From: Sulfurovum sp.
GTDB taxonomy: Bacteria; Campylobacterota; Campylobacteria; Campylobacterales; Sulfurovaceae
NCBI GenBank assembly: GCA_020525365.1
Contig: JAIZOF010000001.1
Location: 1,351,159-1,415,158, forward strand
Length of the DNA stretch: 64,000 nucleotides
Direction: 5' to 3'
The notes below the pieces were generated by a model that had not been told where the DNA came from, did not search any database, and worked only from the letters and a program-made list of their open reading frames with translations. Position 1 is the stretch's first letter; each line of letters opens with the position of its first letter. The position numbers were made by a program, and so were the translations under genes. Below, in pieces: positions 43,861 to 52,865 of the stretch.

Positions 43861-45625
43861 TTTTCCATCTTATCTTTTTTGGTGGTTTTATTACTTTTTT
43901 AAACCTTAGCCCTTGAGTGTGAAAAACACCATTTTTCACACAAACAGTCTCCTGCATATTTTTTCCTAGCCCCTCAACAATTGCTTCTATGTCATTGATA
44001 GGGGTTATAATATGTGTACTTTTTTTACCCGATCTATAAGTCTGCTTCATTAGCATAAATCCATCTTCTATTTTGAGCTCTATCTCTTTTACCGCTATCC
44101 CTCCTACTTCAAAATTATTTAATTTGTAGTGTCCAACATATTGTCTCCATGTATGTGGTATGGGCTTTAGATTATCTACTCTCACTCCTACTATAAACTT
44201 ATTTCCTTTCCAAAAAGCAATGATGACACGGTGTCCTTTTATGATATCAGTATAAAGCTTAACCCCATCAAATACATTATGATTTATTAAAGTAAGTCCT
44301 ACAAGTTTGTACAGATTATTTTTTGCCTTATAAAGCTTAAACATGCCGTCATCTGTATAGGCAATATAGGTATCATCTGAATTTTCCTTAAAAATAATCC
44401 TCCCTGCTACCGTAGCATATACGCCAAAAAAATCAGACTCATGAGCAACTGAAGGCCTCACTCTTTTTACCTTTTTGCCTGTTTTGGCTTCCCACGCTTT
44501 TTGCAGTAACTTTTTTGCAATATCCTCAGCATCTGTACCTGCGTTATTTGACATTACGACTACACCTAGTTTGCTATGTGGGCTTACACAAAAGAAAGCA
44601 TTTTGGGATATTGTAACACCGCCATGATAATAGACTTTATCTTTTTTACCCAATAATGTATTATCGATAAAATACCCCAAACCTATCTTATTCCCTACAT
44701 CCAATTTAACATTTTTATTTTGTACAGTAAGCATCTTTTTGAGGGTAGAAGCTTTAAGTACTTGATGTTTTTTATATTTCCCATTAGCATTTATCATCAT
44801 AGCCAAGTGCGCAAGATCTTCAACAGAGCTGTTGAGTGCTCCTGCTGGAACTTTACCAATAGGTAACTCCACAACTTCTCTCCCTTTGTTATAACTCTTT
44901 GATGCATTTTTTCCTGAAAGTACCATTCTTAAATCAGCATGCTTCATGTCAAGAGGCTTGAAGAGTATTTTTTTTATATATTTTGCATATTTCATACCAC
45001 TGACTCTTTCTACACTATGTCCTAAAAGCGTAATAGCTAAATTTGAATAACTCATAATAGTATTGGGTTTATAGGCAGTATATTCATTTTGTATTACTTT
45101 TACATATTTTGTATAAGGCAATGGGTTTGGGGAAAACATTCTATCTAGCCAATCACCCGGAAGCCCAGAGTGATGTGTCATCATATTTCGTGGCGTAATT
45201 TTATTGGTAGAACCAAAACGACTCTTGATGCTAAATGCTGGCAGATAGGTTTTAAATGGTTTGTTTATATTCATTTTACCCTTTTCTGCCAACTTCATTA
45301 CAGCCATATCGGTAAAGAGTTCGGTAATAGACCCAGCACGGTAGCGTGTTTGTGGTGTTGCTTTGATACCTTTTGATTTGTTAGCATAACCAAAGCCTTC
45401 TGACCAGACTATCTTTTGGTCATCTACTAGCGCCACTGAGAGCCCTACAAGGTCTTTATCATCCATCTGCTCTTTGATGTACCAACGCATATACGTTTTT
45501 ACATAAGCATATTTGTCTAATTTGGAGTGAAACGGTTTTGGCTCAGGCGTAGAAGTACACCCTATCAAAAAAGCTAATGATACAATGAGAGGTATTTTTT
45601 TGATTGTTTCACACTTGGGTTTCAT
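43850..45625 (-). CDS. serine-hydrolase (beta-lactamase-fold) lipoprotein, paralog B, SxxK lysine missing
   Basis: 591 residues, intact. Lipobox FLIGCTS. The class C beta-lactamase/DD-peptidase-like domain spans ~45-400: RAGSITELFTDM where SxxK is expected (Lys replaced by Glu), the Tyr motif SYSNLAITLLGHS, and HGG near residue 328 in KVYYHGGVTI. A C-terminal beta-rich domain (~405-590) follows. Family members are esterases, D-amino peptidases or penicillin-recognising enzymes. With SITE the enzyme may be inactive or use another base. The broken paralog at 39540-41298 keeps SITK. Confidence 0.85.
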   Translation of the reverse strand: MKPKCETIKKIPLIVSLAFLIGCTSTPEPKPFHSKLDKYAYVKTYMRWYIKEQMDDKDLVGLSVALVDDQKIVWSEGFGYANKSKGIKATPQTRYRAGSITELFTDMAVMKLAEKGKMNINKPFKTYLPAFSIKSRFGSTNKITPRNMMTHHSGLPGDWLDRMFSPNPLPYTKYVKVIQNEYTAYKPNTIMSYSNLAITLLGHSVERVSGMKYAKYIKKILFKPLDMKHADLRMVLSGKNASKSYNKGREVVELPIGKVPAGALNSSVEDLAHLAMMINANGKYKKHQVLKASTLKKMLTVQNKNVKLDVGNKIGLGYFIDNTLLGKKDKVYYHGGVTISQNAFFCVSPHSKLGVVVMSNNAGTDAEDIAKKLLQKAWEAKTGKKVKRVRPSVAHESDFFGVYATVAGRIIFKENSDDTYIAYTDDGMFKLYKAKNNLYKLVGLTLINHNVFDGVKLYTDIIKGHRVIIAFWKGNKFIVGVRVDNLKPIPHTWRQYVGHYKLNNFEVGGIAVKEIELKIEDGFMLMKQTYRSGKKSTHIITPINDIEAIVEGLGKNMQETVCVKNGVFHTQGLRFKKVIKPPKKIRWKIFH

Positions 45626-45799
45626 TATTGTCCTTTGCTTGAATGATCACCCTTTGCAACCACTCTAATTGTATGAATTTTAGCAATTGATGGAGTCTTA
45701 ACTCCTAGCAGTTGCAATTTGTTAATCTATATCCATCTTTAAACATATAAACGAAATTATTCTCCAAAGCATTTGCACGAACTATAAAAAATAATTATC

Positions 45800-46136
45800 T
45801 CTATCTATGCTCTAAAATAATCCACCACTTGCATCTATGCGCCCAGAAATTGAACTAAAATCTACACTAACATCTACATCCCAGCCCCTAAACTTTTTGC
45901 TTTTGGTATAAGATAACATCAAATGTATATGTATGACTTGTTGCACTTTGTTTTAGCCTCCATTTACAAAACTCCACTTTCCAACCTTTGGACTCCATGC
46001 ACTATCTTGCTCGCTAAAATCATCACTTAATGTAATAACTTTGCAATCTCAATGAGCTTTATATCTTAATGGCGATGAAGCATCGTTATTTACAACCTAT
46101 TAGAGTAAACATGCTCACTATTAAAATTCTTTTCAT
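45800..46136 (-). pseudogene. lipoprotein remnant with lectin-like domain
   Basis: Minus-strand ATG 46136 gives MKRILIVSMFTLIGC then a premature stop. Removing one base restores NNDASSPLRYKAH, and further frames read TLSDDFSEQDSAWSPKVGKW and FRGWDVDVSVDFSSISGRID. The DDFSE...WSPKVGKW pattern is like jellyroll carbohydrate-binding domains. Broken as written. Confidence 0.4.
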
Positions 46137-46229
46137 TTTACTCTTGGTATATTTTTTAGATTTAAATTTTTGTAATTATAGTTATTAAATATGTAATGGC
46201 TTAGCGCATGTCTAGCCATGTCTTTGGAA

Positions 46230-46475
46230 AACGGAACGAGAAAAAAATACAGTGGCGATGACTACCGTAATCCATTTCTCATGCCACCATGGATTTGGTA
46301 GCAAAACGAAGATAGATACGTGGATAGTCGACACCACAACAGGCTTTGAGAATGACAAAGGAAGATGCCAAGTGGCTACTTGAAGTGTTTGTGCCTATGA
46401 TGATAGAGAGTTCGATTAGAAAGATTATCACTATTATTGCAGAGGATAGCTCACCTCATGATGAGATATAGAGGG
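46230..46475 (+). pseudogene. unrecognised broken reading frame
   Basis: A 41-codon clean stretch MTKEDAKWLLEVFVPMMIES followed by SIRKIITIIAEDSS ends at about 46470; upstream, another frame reads DTWIVDTTTGF. No family recognised. It lies directly before repeat R3. Confidence 0.3.
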
Positions 46476-46476
46476 T

Positions 46477-46600
46477 CAAGCTGTAGATGATTGATATAGT
46501 CAAATGGCGATTGCTGACTTTTTAGAGATTTCTCGTTCTTTGGTTTCCTAAGGTTTTGAGGGAAGAGATGCTTAGACATTCAGCATTCTGACCCTAAAGT
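46477..46600 (+). repeat. dispersed repeat R3
   Basis: CAAGCTGTAGATGATTG to CTGACCCTAAAG; same content as R1 with small differences (GGTTTCCTAAGG for GGTTTCTAAGG). It is followed at 46600 by the segment TTATTTACCTATAAAAGTAT, which also occurs at 38787. Confidence 0.65.
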
Positions 46601-46652
46601 TATTTACCTATAAAAGTATAAACATTTAGGCATACATAACCTACAAACTCTT

Positions 46653-46771
46653 TAGATGATGGATATAGTCAAATAGCGATTGCTGACTTTTTAGAGATTT
46701 CTCGTTCTTTGGTTTCTAAGGTTTTGAGGGGAAGAGGTGTGTGAGATGTTTTCAACGTCTGACCTAAAGTT
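46653..46771 (+). repeat. dispersed repeat R4
   Basis: TAGATGATGGATATAGTC through TCAACGTCTGACC; same helix-turn-helix tail as R1 and R3, in tandem with R3 and in the same orientation. Confidence 0.65.
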
Positions 46772-46805
46772 AGAGTCCCAGCCGTTAAATTTAAAATTTT
46801 TTTGA

Positions 46806-46811
46806 TATAAT
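46806..46811 (+). promoter_or_regulatory. -10 box TATAAT before AT-rich orphan
   Basis: TTTTTTTGATATAATAG, an extended -10 box at the start of a distinctly AT-rich segment. Confidence 0.4.
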
Positions 46812-46814
46812 AGT

Positions 46815-47512
46815 AGAATTGAGTAATGGAGTAAATAGTAAGAGATTAGAAAAAGTAGAAATAATAAAAGTATAAAAACTTTGAAAATATGGTTATTGAT
46901 TTTGAAAAAATAATAAGTTTCCAGATATTTTTTCTGTTGCAAGTAAAATGGTGGAGGGAAAAGTACACTATTGCAGTTTATTTTTATTCTTCTTCATTTA
47001 GCTTTATGGATAATGCAAAGAAAACAATATATTAAGAATTTATTAAATATGTTTTCAGATATTACTGAAGAACTAGAATTTGTAAAATTTACAATTTCTT
47101 ATAATGGAAAAATATAACTTAAATTTAAAATCATCCATCAAAACAGATGAATATAATTTTGACATTTATTTAGATATAAAGATACGAAGAAAGAATTGAA
47201 GAATATGAAGAAAATTTTTCAAGAATATCAAAATTATTAGGAGATACAACAAATTACAAAGTATTGATAATTTCTCCCGTGATAGAGAGATTCGTTGTTT
47301 AAAATTCATCCGTTCTAAAACAAGAAGATTATTTATATTATAATGTTATAAGGAAAATGATTTAGATGAGATTTATAAACAATTAGTCGAACTTATCATG
47401 AAAAATAATTCAGTTTCTGAAAAAGAAGCTTTAGAAGAATTGAATTTAATCTATAATGATTTACAAGATGATTTAAAGTGTTTTGGAAGAATTACTCAGT
47501 TTCCAGGCATAC
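46815..47512 (+). pseudogene. AT-rich orphan gene, frameshifted, joined to mutS2 end
   Basis: Clearly more AT-rich than the flanks. Readable pieces in several frames: FPDIFSVASKMVEGKVHY, MEKYNLNLKSSIKTDEYNFD (ATG 47104), RDREIRCLKFIRSKTRRLF, then an open run DLDEIYKQLVELIMKNN and SEKEALEELNLIYNDLQDDL. It runs straight into the antisense of the mutS2 3' end at 47505. No family recognised. The codon and base use suggest transfer from a lower-GC genome. Confidence 0.4.
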
Positions 47513-49691
47513 GGTAGAACGTCTGTATCTTTGGATGCTGTTTGAGGTAATCAGTCACCAGCTTTGCCAAGACACCCCCGCCAGTACCATGTATGATCTG
47601 TACTTCACTCAGGTTGTTCACCAGTGCATCAGAAAGAAACTTGTCAACAGTCTCAATGGCTTCATCAGCATACATCCCAAGCAGTTTTACAGAGACAGAG
47701 GCTCCGCTTTTTTCAACATAGTGCATCACCTTTTTAGGTTTTTGGGGTACTTTGGGCTTACGTATTTCTTGTTGCTTTTTAAGCTCCTTAAGTGGTACAC
47801 GCATCTTCAGACCATCCACCTCAATGGTTGCATCTTTACTACGAATAGCAAGCAGTTCCCCTTTGTGGGATCGGTACTTGATGTTGTCTCCTACTTTCAG
47901 TGGTTCAGTCTCCTGTAGTTTTGCCTCTTCCAGCTTCACCTGTTTACGCTTATGTGCCTCGTTGAGCAATCTATGCCCTTCACCAAGCTCTTTGACCTTA
48001 AGCACTTCACGTGCCTTTTTGGTCGCAGCATTATAACGATTTTCCAGTGTTGCCAGTGTTTTTCGGTGTTGCTCTTTCAGGGAAGCTTCTTCATCAAGAA
48101 GCTTTTGCTTCTGTTTTTCAATGGCTTTAAGTTCATGGTCTACCTGTCCAATCTTTTGTCGCATTTCTCGCTCTAAAGAGGTAGATCTCTCTATGAGATC
48201 ATTGAGATTCTCTTTGTCCTCACCATAAACTTTTTTTGCCTCCTGTATAATGGCAGGAGGAACCCCATAGCGCTGCGCTGTCTCAAATGCATAACTCTTC
48301 CCAATACTCCCCTGCAAAAAAGTATAGGTAGGTACACGTTGCTCTTCATCATAGAGTGCGGCAACCAGTTCTACATCATCACTACTTGCCATCAAAGAGG
48401 CCAGACGTTTATGGTGGGTTGTAACTACAAAACTGATACCACGATTTTTTAATGTCTCAAGCATCACACGAAAGAGTGATGCCGCTTCATCCGAGTCTGT
48501 TCCAAGCTCAATTTCATCAACCCCAACAATGGCATCACTCTTGGTAAAAAGTCTAGCAAACTCCTGCATGCGCCCTGCAAAAGTGGAGATGTCATTCTTC
48601 ACCGACTGCGGATCATCAATAACAGCCTCAATACTCTTGTAGTGCCCCACTTTTGTACGTGTTGCATCACACTTAAAAGGCAGTAGATACTTACTCATGT
48701 AGACTGCCGAGAGGACTGATTTAAGCAGCATAGTCTTTCCTCCGGCATTCACCCCTGTGATTAAAAAAATTGGTTTGGACATATCGATACTAACAGGTAC
48801 AGGATTCTCAATAGCAGGGTGAATAAAGTTGTGCAAGATAACTTGCTTGCCTTTGCTTGGTAGAATAAACTCATACTCCATCATACGGGCAAAACTAACC
48901 CTTGCTTGATAATGGTCAAATCGATCGTAGGCTTTGTTGATAAATGAGAGAAAGCGCTCCCATTGATGAAATATTTCAGAAATCTGCTTGCAGTAGCGCC
49001 AAATCAGTTCCGAACGGCTACTTAAGAGTGCTGCCTCTTTCTCTTTAAGATGAGAAATATGTTGGGGGATAACATAAAAAAAGCCACCAGATGATCGCCC
49101 TACTACCGTTGCTTTAAGTGCATGATTGAACCCGCCACGCACCAAAAGAGTCTCTTCTCCACTATGAAAATGTACTTGTGTATCGACCAAATAGTCACGA
49201 AGTTTAGTAGAGTGCGTCAGACGATAAAGGGTCTCCTTGATCTCCCCCTTATTATGCTTAATAGCACGCTCTAAACTCATTAGCTCTGTATCGCGCTCTG
49301 GGTTAATCTTCCCCTCATCGGTAAAATACCCCAATGTCTCCATGATTGCTTCAGGAATTTCTATTTCACCTATCCAGCTGCCTACTGGCTCTGGCAGACT
49401 TGACGCCTTGAGGCGGTTAAAGTAACCAATCATCACTACAAATGCATAAATCTCTTCTAGAGCCAAAACCCCCTGTTTTTTAATGAGATTGAGCTCTTTA
49501 TCAAGATTGGGAATCTCTTGGGGAACAGGAAACTGAACAGACGAAAGTGCCTTGATGTAACGAAAATGTTGGTTAATATCTCCTTCCATTGCAACCGATT
49601 TGTCTCGAGAAAGGAACTGTTTAAACTGGAAAATATAACCCTCTAAATCCAGTTTTTGTATGATTGGCTTTTCTTGGTTCCCTTGTGGCAC
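47496..49691 (-). CDS. mutS2: endonuclease MutS2 (last residues missing)
   Basis: 731 residues from GTG 49691 (AAGGAT upstream). MutS2 binds branched or collided-ribosome substrates and has an Smr nuclease domain. MutS-type ATPase: Walker A TGVNAGGKT (~315-323), GVDEIELGTDSDEAA, FVVTTHHK. Then a coiled coil (~490-590), a KOW-like segment (LKVGDNIKYRSHKGEL) and the Smr domain with HGTGGG (~704-709). The reading ends RMPGN and stops two bases into foreign sequence, losing the last strand (LGITV) that the other copy still encodes. It may still fold, but the Smr core is trimmed. Confidence 0.92.
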   Translation of the reverse strand: MPQGNQEKPIIQKLDLEGYIFQFKQFLSRDKSVAMEGDINQHFRYIKALSSVQFPVPQEIPNLDKELNLIKKQGVLALEEIYAFVVMIGYFNRLKASSLPEPVGSWIGEIEIPEAIMETLGYFTDEGKINPERDTELMSLERAIKHNKGEIKETLYRLTHSTKLRDYLVDTQVHFHSGEETLLVRGGFNHALKATVVGRSSGGFFYVIPQHISHLKEKEAALLSSRSELIWRYCKQISEIFHQWERFLSFINKAYDRFDHYQARVSFARMMEYEFILPSKGKQVILHNFIHPAIENPVPVSIDMSKPIFLITGVNAGGKTMLLKSVLSAVYMSKYLLPFKCDATRTKVGHYKSIEAVIDDPQSVKNDISTFAGRMQEFARLFTKSDAIVGVDEIELGTDSDEAASLFRVMLETLKNRGISFVVTTHHKRLASLMASSDDVELVAALYDEEQRVPTYTFLQGSIGKSYAFETAQRYGVPPAIIQEAKKVYGEDKENLNDLIERSTSLEREMRQKIGQVDHELKAIEKQKQKLLDEEASLKEQHRKTLATLENRYNAATKKAREVLKVKELGEGHRLLNEAHKRKQVKLEEAKLQETEPLKVGDNIKYRSHKGELLAIRSKDATIEVDGLKMRVPLKELKKQQEIRKPKVPQKPKKVMHYVEKSGASVSVKLLGMYADEAIETVDKFLSDALVNNLSEVQIIHGTGGGVLAKLVTDYLKQHPKIQTFYRMPGN

Positions 49692-49795
49692 ATTTTATCC
49701 TTTCATTTTGAGAAAATGTAACTATCTATTTTAGCTATATGAAAGATAATACTTTAAATCTCGCCCCGTATCTGATAGGTGACATCTCCTGCACC
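47505..49795 (-). repeat. right arm of 2.3-kb inverted repeat (intact mutS2 + murC tail)
   Basis: The clean counterpart of 35375-37665. Its inner end, at 47505, is an abrupt junction with the AT-rich orphan; its outer end is inside murC. Confidence 0.9.
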
Positions 49796-51067
49796 AAATG
49801 CTGCTACAAGTCCTTCTGAATATTGGCGTATCACTTTGCCATCTTTAAGCACCTTAACCACACTATCCTCTCTGGTAACAGTATCTGCCATGAGTAACTC
49901 ATAGCGACTAAATGCGCCCTTAAGATCAATATCTATCGATAGTTCACCTGCTGACCATATGGGCAGAATAACCAGTTCATCTACTCCCTCAAAACACTCA
50001 ACAAAGCCATGCAGATTATCGATCGTACGAGAGTACTTGTGCGGTTGCCAAATCACACTGAGTGTATGAAAACCTTGTAGTTTTTTATAGACCTGAAGAG
50101 AGTGCATTGTTGCTTTAATCTCGGTGGGGTGATGTCCATAATCGTCTATAACTACTATCTGTTTCTGATTTTGGATAATATCAAAACGTTTTTTAACCCC
50201 TTTGTAGTGGCGTAGATTTTCTCTTAAGGTATCAATACTTTCACCTAACTCTAGTCCTGCCAGTATGGCAAGTGCTGCATCAAGTGCAATATGTTCACCA
50301 AAACCAAAGACTTCAAAAGTACCCATATTACGAAAAGAGAAACGGGTATATGGTTCCCCTTCAACCAATACAAACTCTATATGATGTAAATCTTTAGAAG
50401 GGTAGAGTTTCACACTCTCCATATCGAGTGAAGCAAGAAATGTATCTTCTGCATTAATGACACGTACCTTTGCTAAAGAGAGGAAATTTCGATAGGCACC
50501 ATAAAAGCGATCCTCATCATACTCATAATACTCCATATGTTCTGGTTCAACATTGGTAACAATGGCAAGGTAGGGATTGGCATTGAGAAAACTCTCATCA
50601 CTCTCATCTGCCTCAAACACTACCTTATTGTTTGGATAGTTTCGCACATTGGAGCCAAATGCTTTAGAAATAGCACCTATGAGTGCATTGGTTTTGGGCA
50701 AAAGTGAGGATAGCATAGCCGATGTAGTACTTTTTCCATGTGCCCCACCTATGGCATAGACCTCTTTCTCTGCAAGAATGAACTTCAGCGCCTCTTTACG
50801 AGAAAGTAACTCAATACCCATTTTTTTAGCATGCTTATACTCAGGGTTATTCGGGCGTACTGCAGCAGAATAGATAACCCTATCAACCCCTTCGACTGCA
50901 TCTGGATGATGAGGAATGGTGATTTTTGCACCATAATTGATTGCTATATCATTGGTAATCTCTGTCTGTTTAATGTCAGAGCCGGAAATTTTGTGTCCAT
51001 CATTGTATAGAAATTTCGCCAGTGCCGAAAGCCCTATGCCGCCTATGCCAATAAAATGGATTTTCAT
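49754..51067 (-). CDS. murC: UDP-N-acetylmuramate-L-alanine ligase
   Basis: 437 residues from ATG 51067 (GAGAGGG upstream; a TTG at 51088 is less likely). Adds L-Ala to UDP-MurNAc in the cytoplasm. N-terminal GIGGIGLSALA, ATP loop GGAHGKSTTSAM, central EADESDESFL, and DDYGHHPTEI. It is 62 bp upstream of mutS2 on the same strand, and its last ~40 bases are part of the inverted repeat. Confidence 0.95.
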   Translation of the reverse strand: MKIHFIGIGGIGLSALAKFLYNDGHKISGSDIKQTEITNDIAINYGAKITIPHHPDAVEGVDRVIYSAAVRPNNPEYKHAKKMGIELLSRKEALKFILAEKEVYAIGGAHGKSTTSAMLSSLLPKTNALIGAISKAFGSNVRNYPNNKVVFEADESDESFLNANPYLAIVTNVEPEHMEYYEYDEDRFYGAYRNFLSLAKVRVINAEDTFLASLDMESVKLYPSKDLHHIEFVLVEGEPYTRFSFRNMGTFEVFGFGEHIALDAALAILAGLELGESIDTLRENLRHYKGVKKRFDIIQNQKQIVVIDDYGHHPTEIKATMHSLQVYKKLQGFHTLSVIWQPHKYSRTIDNLHGFVECFEGVDELVILPIWSAGELSIDIDLKGAFSRYELLMADTVTREDSVVKVLKDGKVIRQYSEGLVAAFGAGDVTYQIRGEI

Positions 51068-51124
51068 TTTCCCTCTCTTTTTAACCAATCAAAGTATTGT
51101 AGCACCATATTCTCCACATGGGTA

Positions 51125-51613
51125 TTATGTATTTTTTGCTTTTTCAAGTACTTTCAGCTCCTCTTTGCCTTCTTTAACATACTTTTGGTACATCTGTAAC
51201 AAAATATCTGTTGGCTGCACAAAGGTCTGAATGAAAAATGCCAACGGATCATGCGTGTTAACATCTTTGACATCAACAAGATTCTCAATAAAATCATCAA
51301 ATTTCATACCTGCCATTACTGCTGCAGCATGCACCATCATGGCATCTTTGAGCTCATCGTAATCAATGGTATGGTAGAGCACCAGAAACATCTCTTTAGC
51401 ACTCTTTGTATCATTTTCACTGTAACACTGTATGAACGTAAAGATATCATTAATCTCATCTTCAGGTGCCTCAATAATCAGTTTTGCATCAAGTAGCTGG
51501 TAGCCCTTATGGATACTCTTCTCTTTTTTGCACTCCTGCTCAAGTTGCTCTATATTGGCAAGAAACTCAGGGTCTTTTTTAAGTTCTTCTACGTGTATTT
51601 CAGGGGTTTCCAT
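51125..51613 (-). CDS. uncharacterised acidic cytoplasmic protein
   Basis: 162 residues, acidic and helical, no signal peptide, no cysteine motif. Notable parts are the N-terminal EELKKDPEFLANIEQLEQ and the C-terminal QPTDILLQMYQKYVKEGKEE. It lies between the aminotransferase (46 bp upstream) and murC (57 bp downstream) on the same strand, so it is probably cotranscribed. No family recognised. Confidence 0.6.
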   Translation of the reverse strand: METPEIHVEELKKDPEFLANIEQLEQECKKEKSIHKGYQLLDAKLIIEAPEDEINDIFTFIQCYSENDTKSAKEMFLVLYHTIDYDELKDAMMVHAAAVMAGMKFDDFIENLVDVKDVNTHDPLAFFIQTFVQPTDILLQMYQKYVKEGKEELKVLEKAKNT

Positions 51614-51659
51614 CTTTATCCTTATGTAATTGATATAGGCTGATTCAAAAGTACATGCC

Positions 51660-52799
51660 TTAACGCTCAGATTTTAACGTTTGATCCAATAGGGCAATCC
51701 TCTCTAACGCCTCTCTTGTCTTCTCCTCTTCGTACACCAGTGCCAAACGTACATACCCTTCTCCATTCCCCTCTCTGCCAAGAAAAGAGCCGGGAATCAC
51801 CTTAAGATTATACTGCTCATAAAGCGTGACAGTATAGTCTATCTCATTTTCTACCTTTAGCCAAATATAGAAGGTTGCTTCTGGTGCTTCAATACCTAAC
51901 ACTTCCTTGGCAACTTCAAAGTTCTTTTTATATTTTTTTCTAAAGCCATCTACATGTTTCTGATCAGCCCATGCCGTTGCTGCTGCATACTGAAGTGGCA
52001 GAGGAGAGGCACACCCCACATAGGTACGATAGACCATATATGCTTTGAGAATGGTTGCGTCTCCCGCAATAAATCCACTTCGTAGTCCTGGTGCAGAAGA
52101 ACGTTTAGATATCGAATTGATAACCAGTACATTTTTAAAGTTTGGGTTTCCTGCCTCAATACTGGCATTAAGCAAAGAAGGTATCGGTTTGTCCAGATAG
52201 AGATCAGCATAACACTCATCATTAAGCAGTACAAAGTCATACTTGAGTGCCAACTCTACCCATAATCGCATCTCATCCATACTCATAACCGAAGCAGTTG
52301 GATTGTTTGGAGAGTTCAAAACAACAAGGTTGGCTTTGGAAAGCACTTCTTCATCAACAATAGGTTGAAATCTACCTGTCTCATTAAGGTTAAGGTAAAC
52401 CACATTCGCACAGCTTGCTTTGGCAGCCCCTTCATAGATCTGATAAAAGGGGTTGGGAAACACCATCAAAGGCTCTTTTATATCATGCAACAGAAACTGT
52501 GGAAAGTTAAAAAGTACCTCTCTTGTACCAAATGTTGGGATCATTTGATTATTGTCCAAATTGAGTAAAAAACGATTCTTCAGATACGTCAGTATGCCCT
52601 CACGCAAAACTGCTTCTCCTGCTGTTTTAGGATATTTATTTAAAAGAGAAGCATGGTCATTTAATGTATCAAGAATGAACTGTGGTGTTTGAAACTGTGG
52701 TTCACCAATAGTCAAAGAGAGTGGCACATATTGACTGTTGGGCTCGACAGGCTCAAGAAGTCTATCGAGCTTCTCAAAAGGGTAAGTTTCAAAGTTCAT
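51660..52799 (-). CDS. class I/II PLP aminotransferase, probably succinyldiaminopimelate transaminase
   Basis: 379 residues. Fold type I aminotransferase: LTIGEPQFQTPQFI, NSPNNPTASVM, LNDECYADLY and the PLP lysine in NSISKRSSAPGLRSGF. In Campylobacterota this subgroup is usually annotated as N-succinyl-L,L-DAP aminotransferase (DapC) of lysine/peptidoglycan synthesis, and murC nearby fits. Substrate not proven by sequence. Confidence 0.8.
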   Translation of the reverse strand: MNFETYPFEKLDRLLEPVEPNSQYVPLSLTIGEPQFQTPQFILDTLNDHASLLNKYPKTAGEAVLREGILTYLKNRFLLNLDNNQMIPTFGTREVLFNFPQFLLHDIKEPLMVFPNPFYQIYEGAAKASCANVVYLNLNETGRFQPIVDEEVLSKANLVVLNSPNNPTASVMSMDEMRLWVELALKYDFVLLNDECYADLYLDKPIPSLLNASIEAGNPNFKNVLVINSISKRSSAPGLRSGFIAGDATILKAYMVYRTYVGCASPLPLQYAAATAWADQKHVDGFRKKYKKNFEVAKEVLGIEAPEATFYIWLKVENEIDYTVTLYEQYNLKVIPGSFLGREGNGEGYVRLALVYEEEKTREALERIALLDQTLKSER

Positions 52800-52821
52800 G
52801 TATGACCTGATTTTTTGGAAT

Positions 52822-52827
52822 ATTATA
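52822..52827 (-). promoter_or_regulatory. -10 box TATAAT for aminotransferase-murC-mutS2
   Basis: Minus strand AGTTTGATATAATATTCC, 22 nt before the ATG at 52799. Confidence 0.5.
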
Positions 52828-52865
52828 TCAAACTTGGGGTTAAACAGAATAAGGAAATAACCTCA

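Noticed and set aside
46691..46942. Hydrophobic 83-codon minus-strand frame
   Set aside because: Poly-Leu/Phe/Tyr text produced by AT-rich DNA; the plus strand carries the repeat R4 and the orphan gene.
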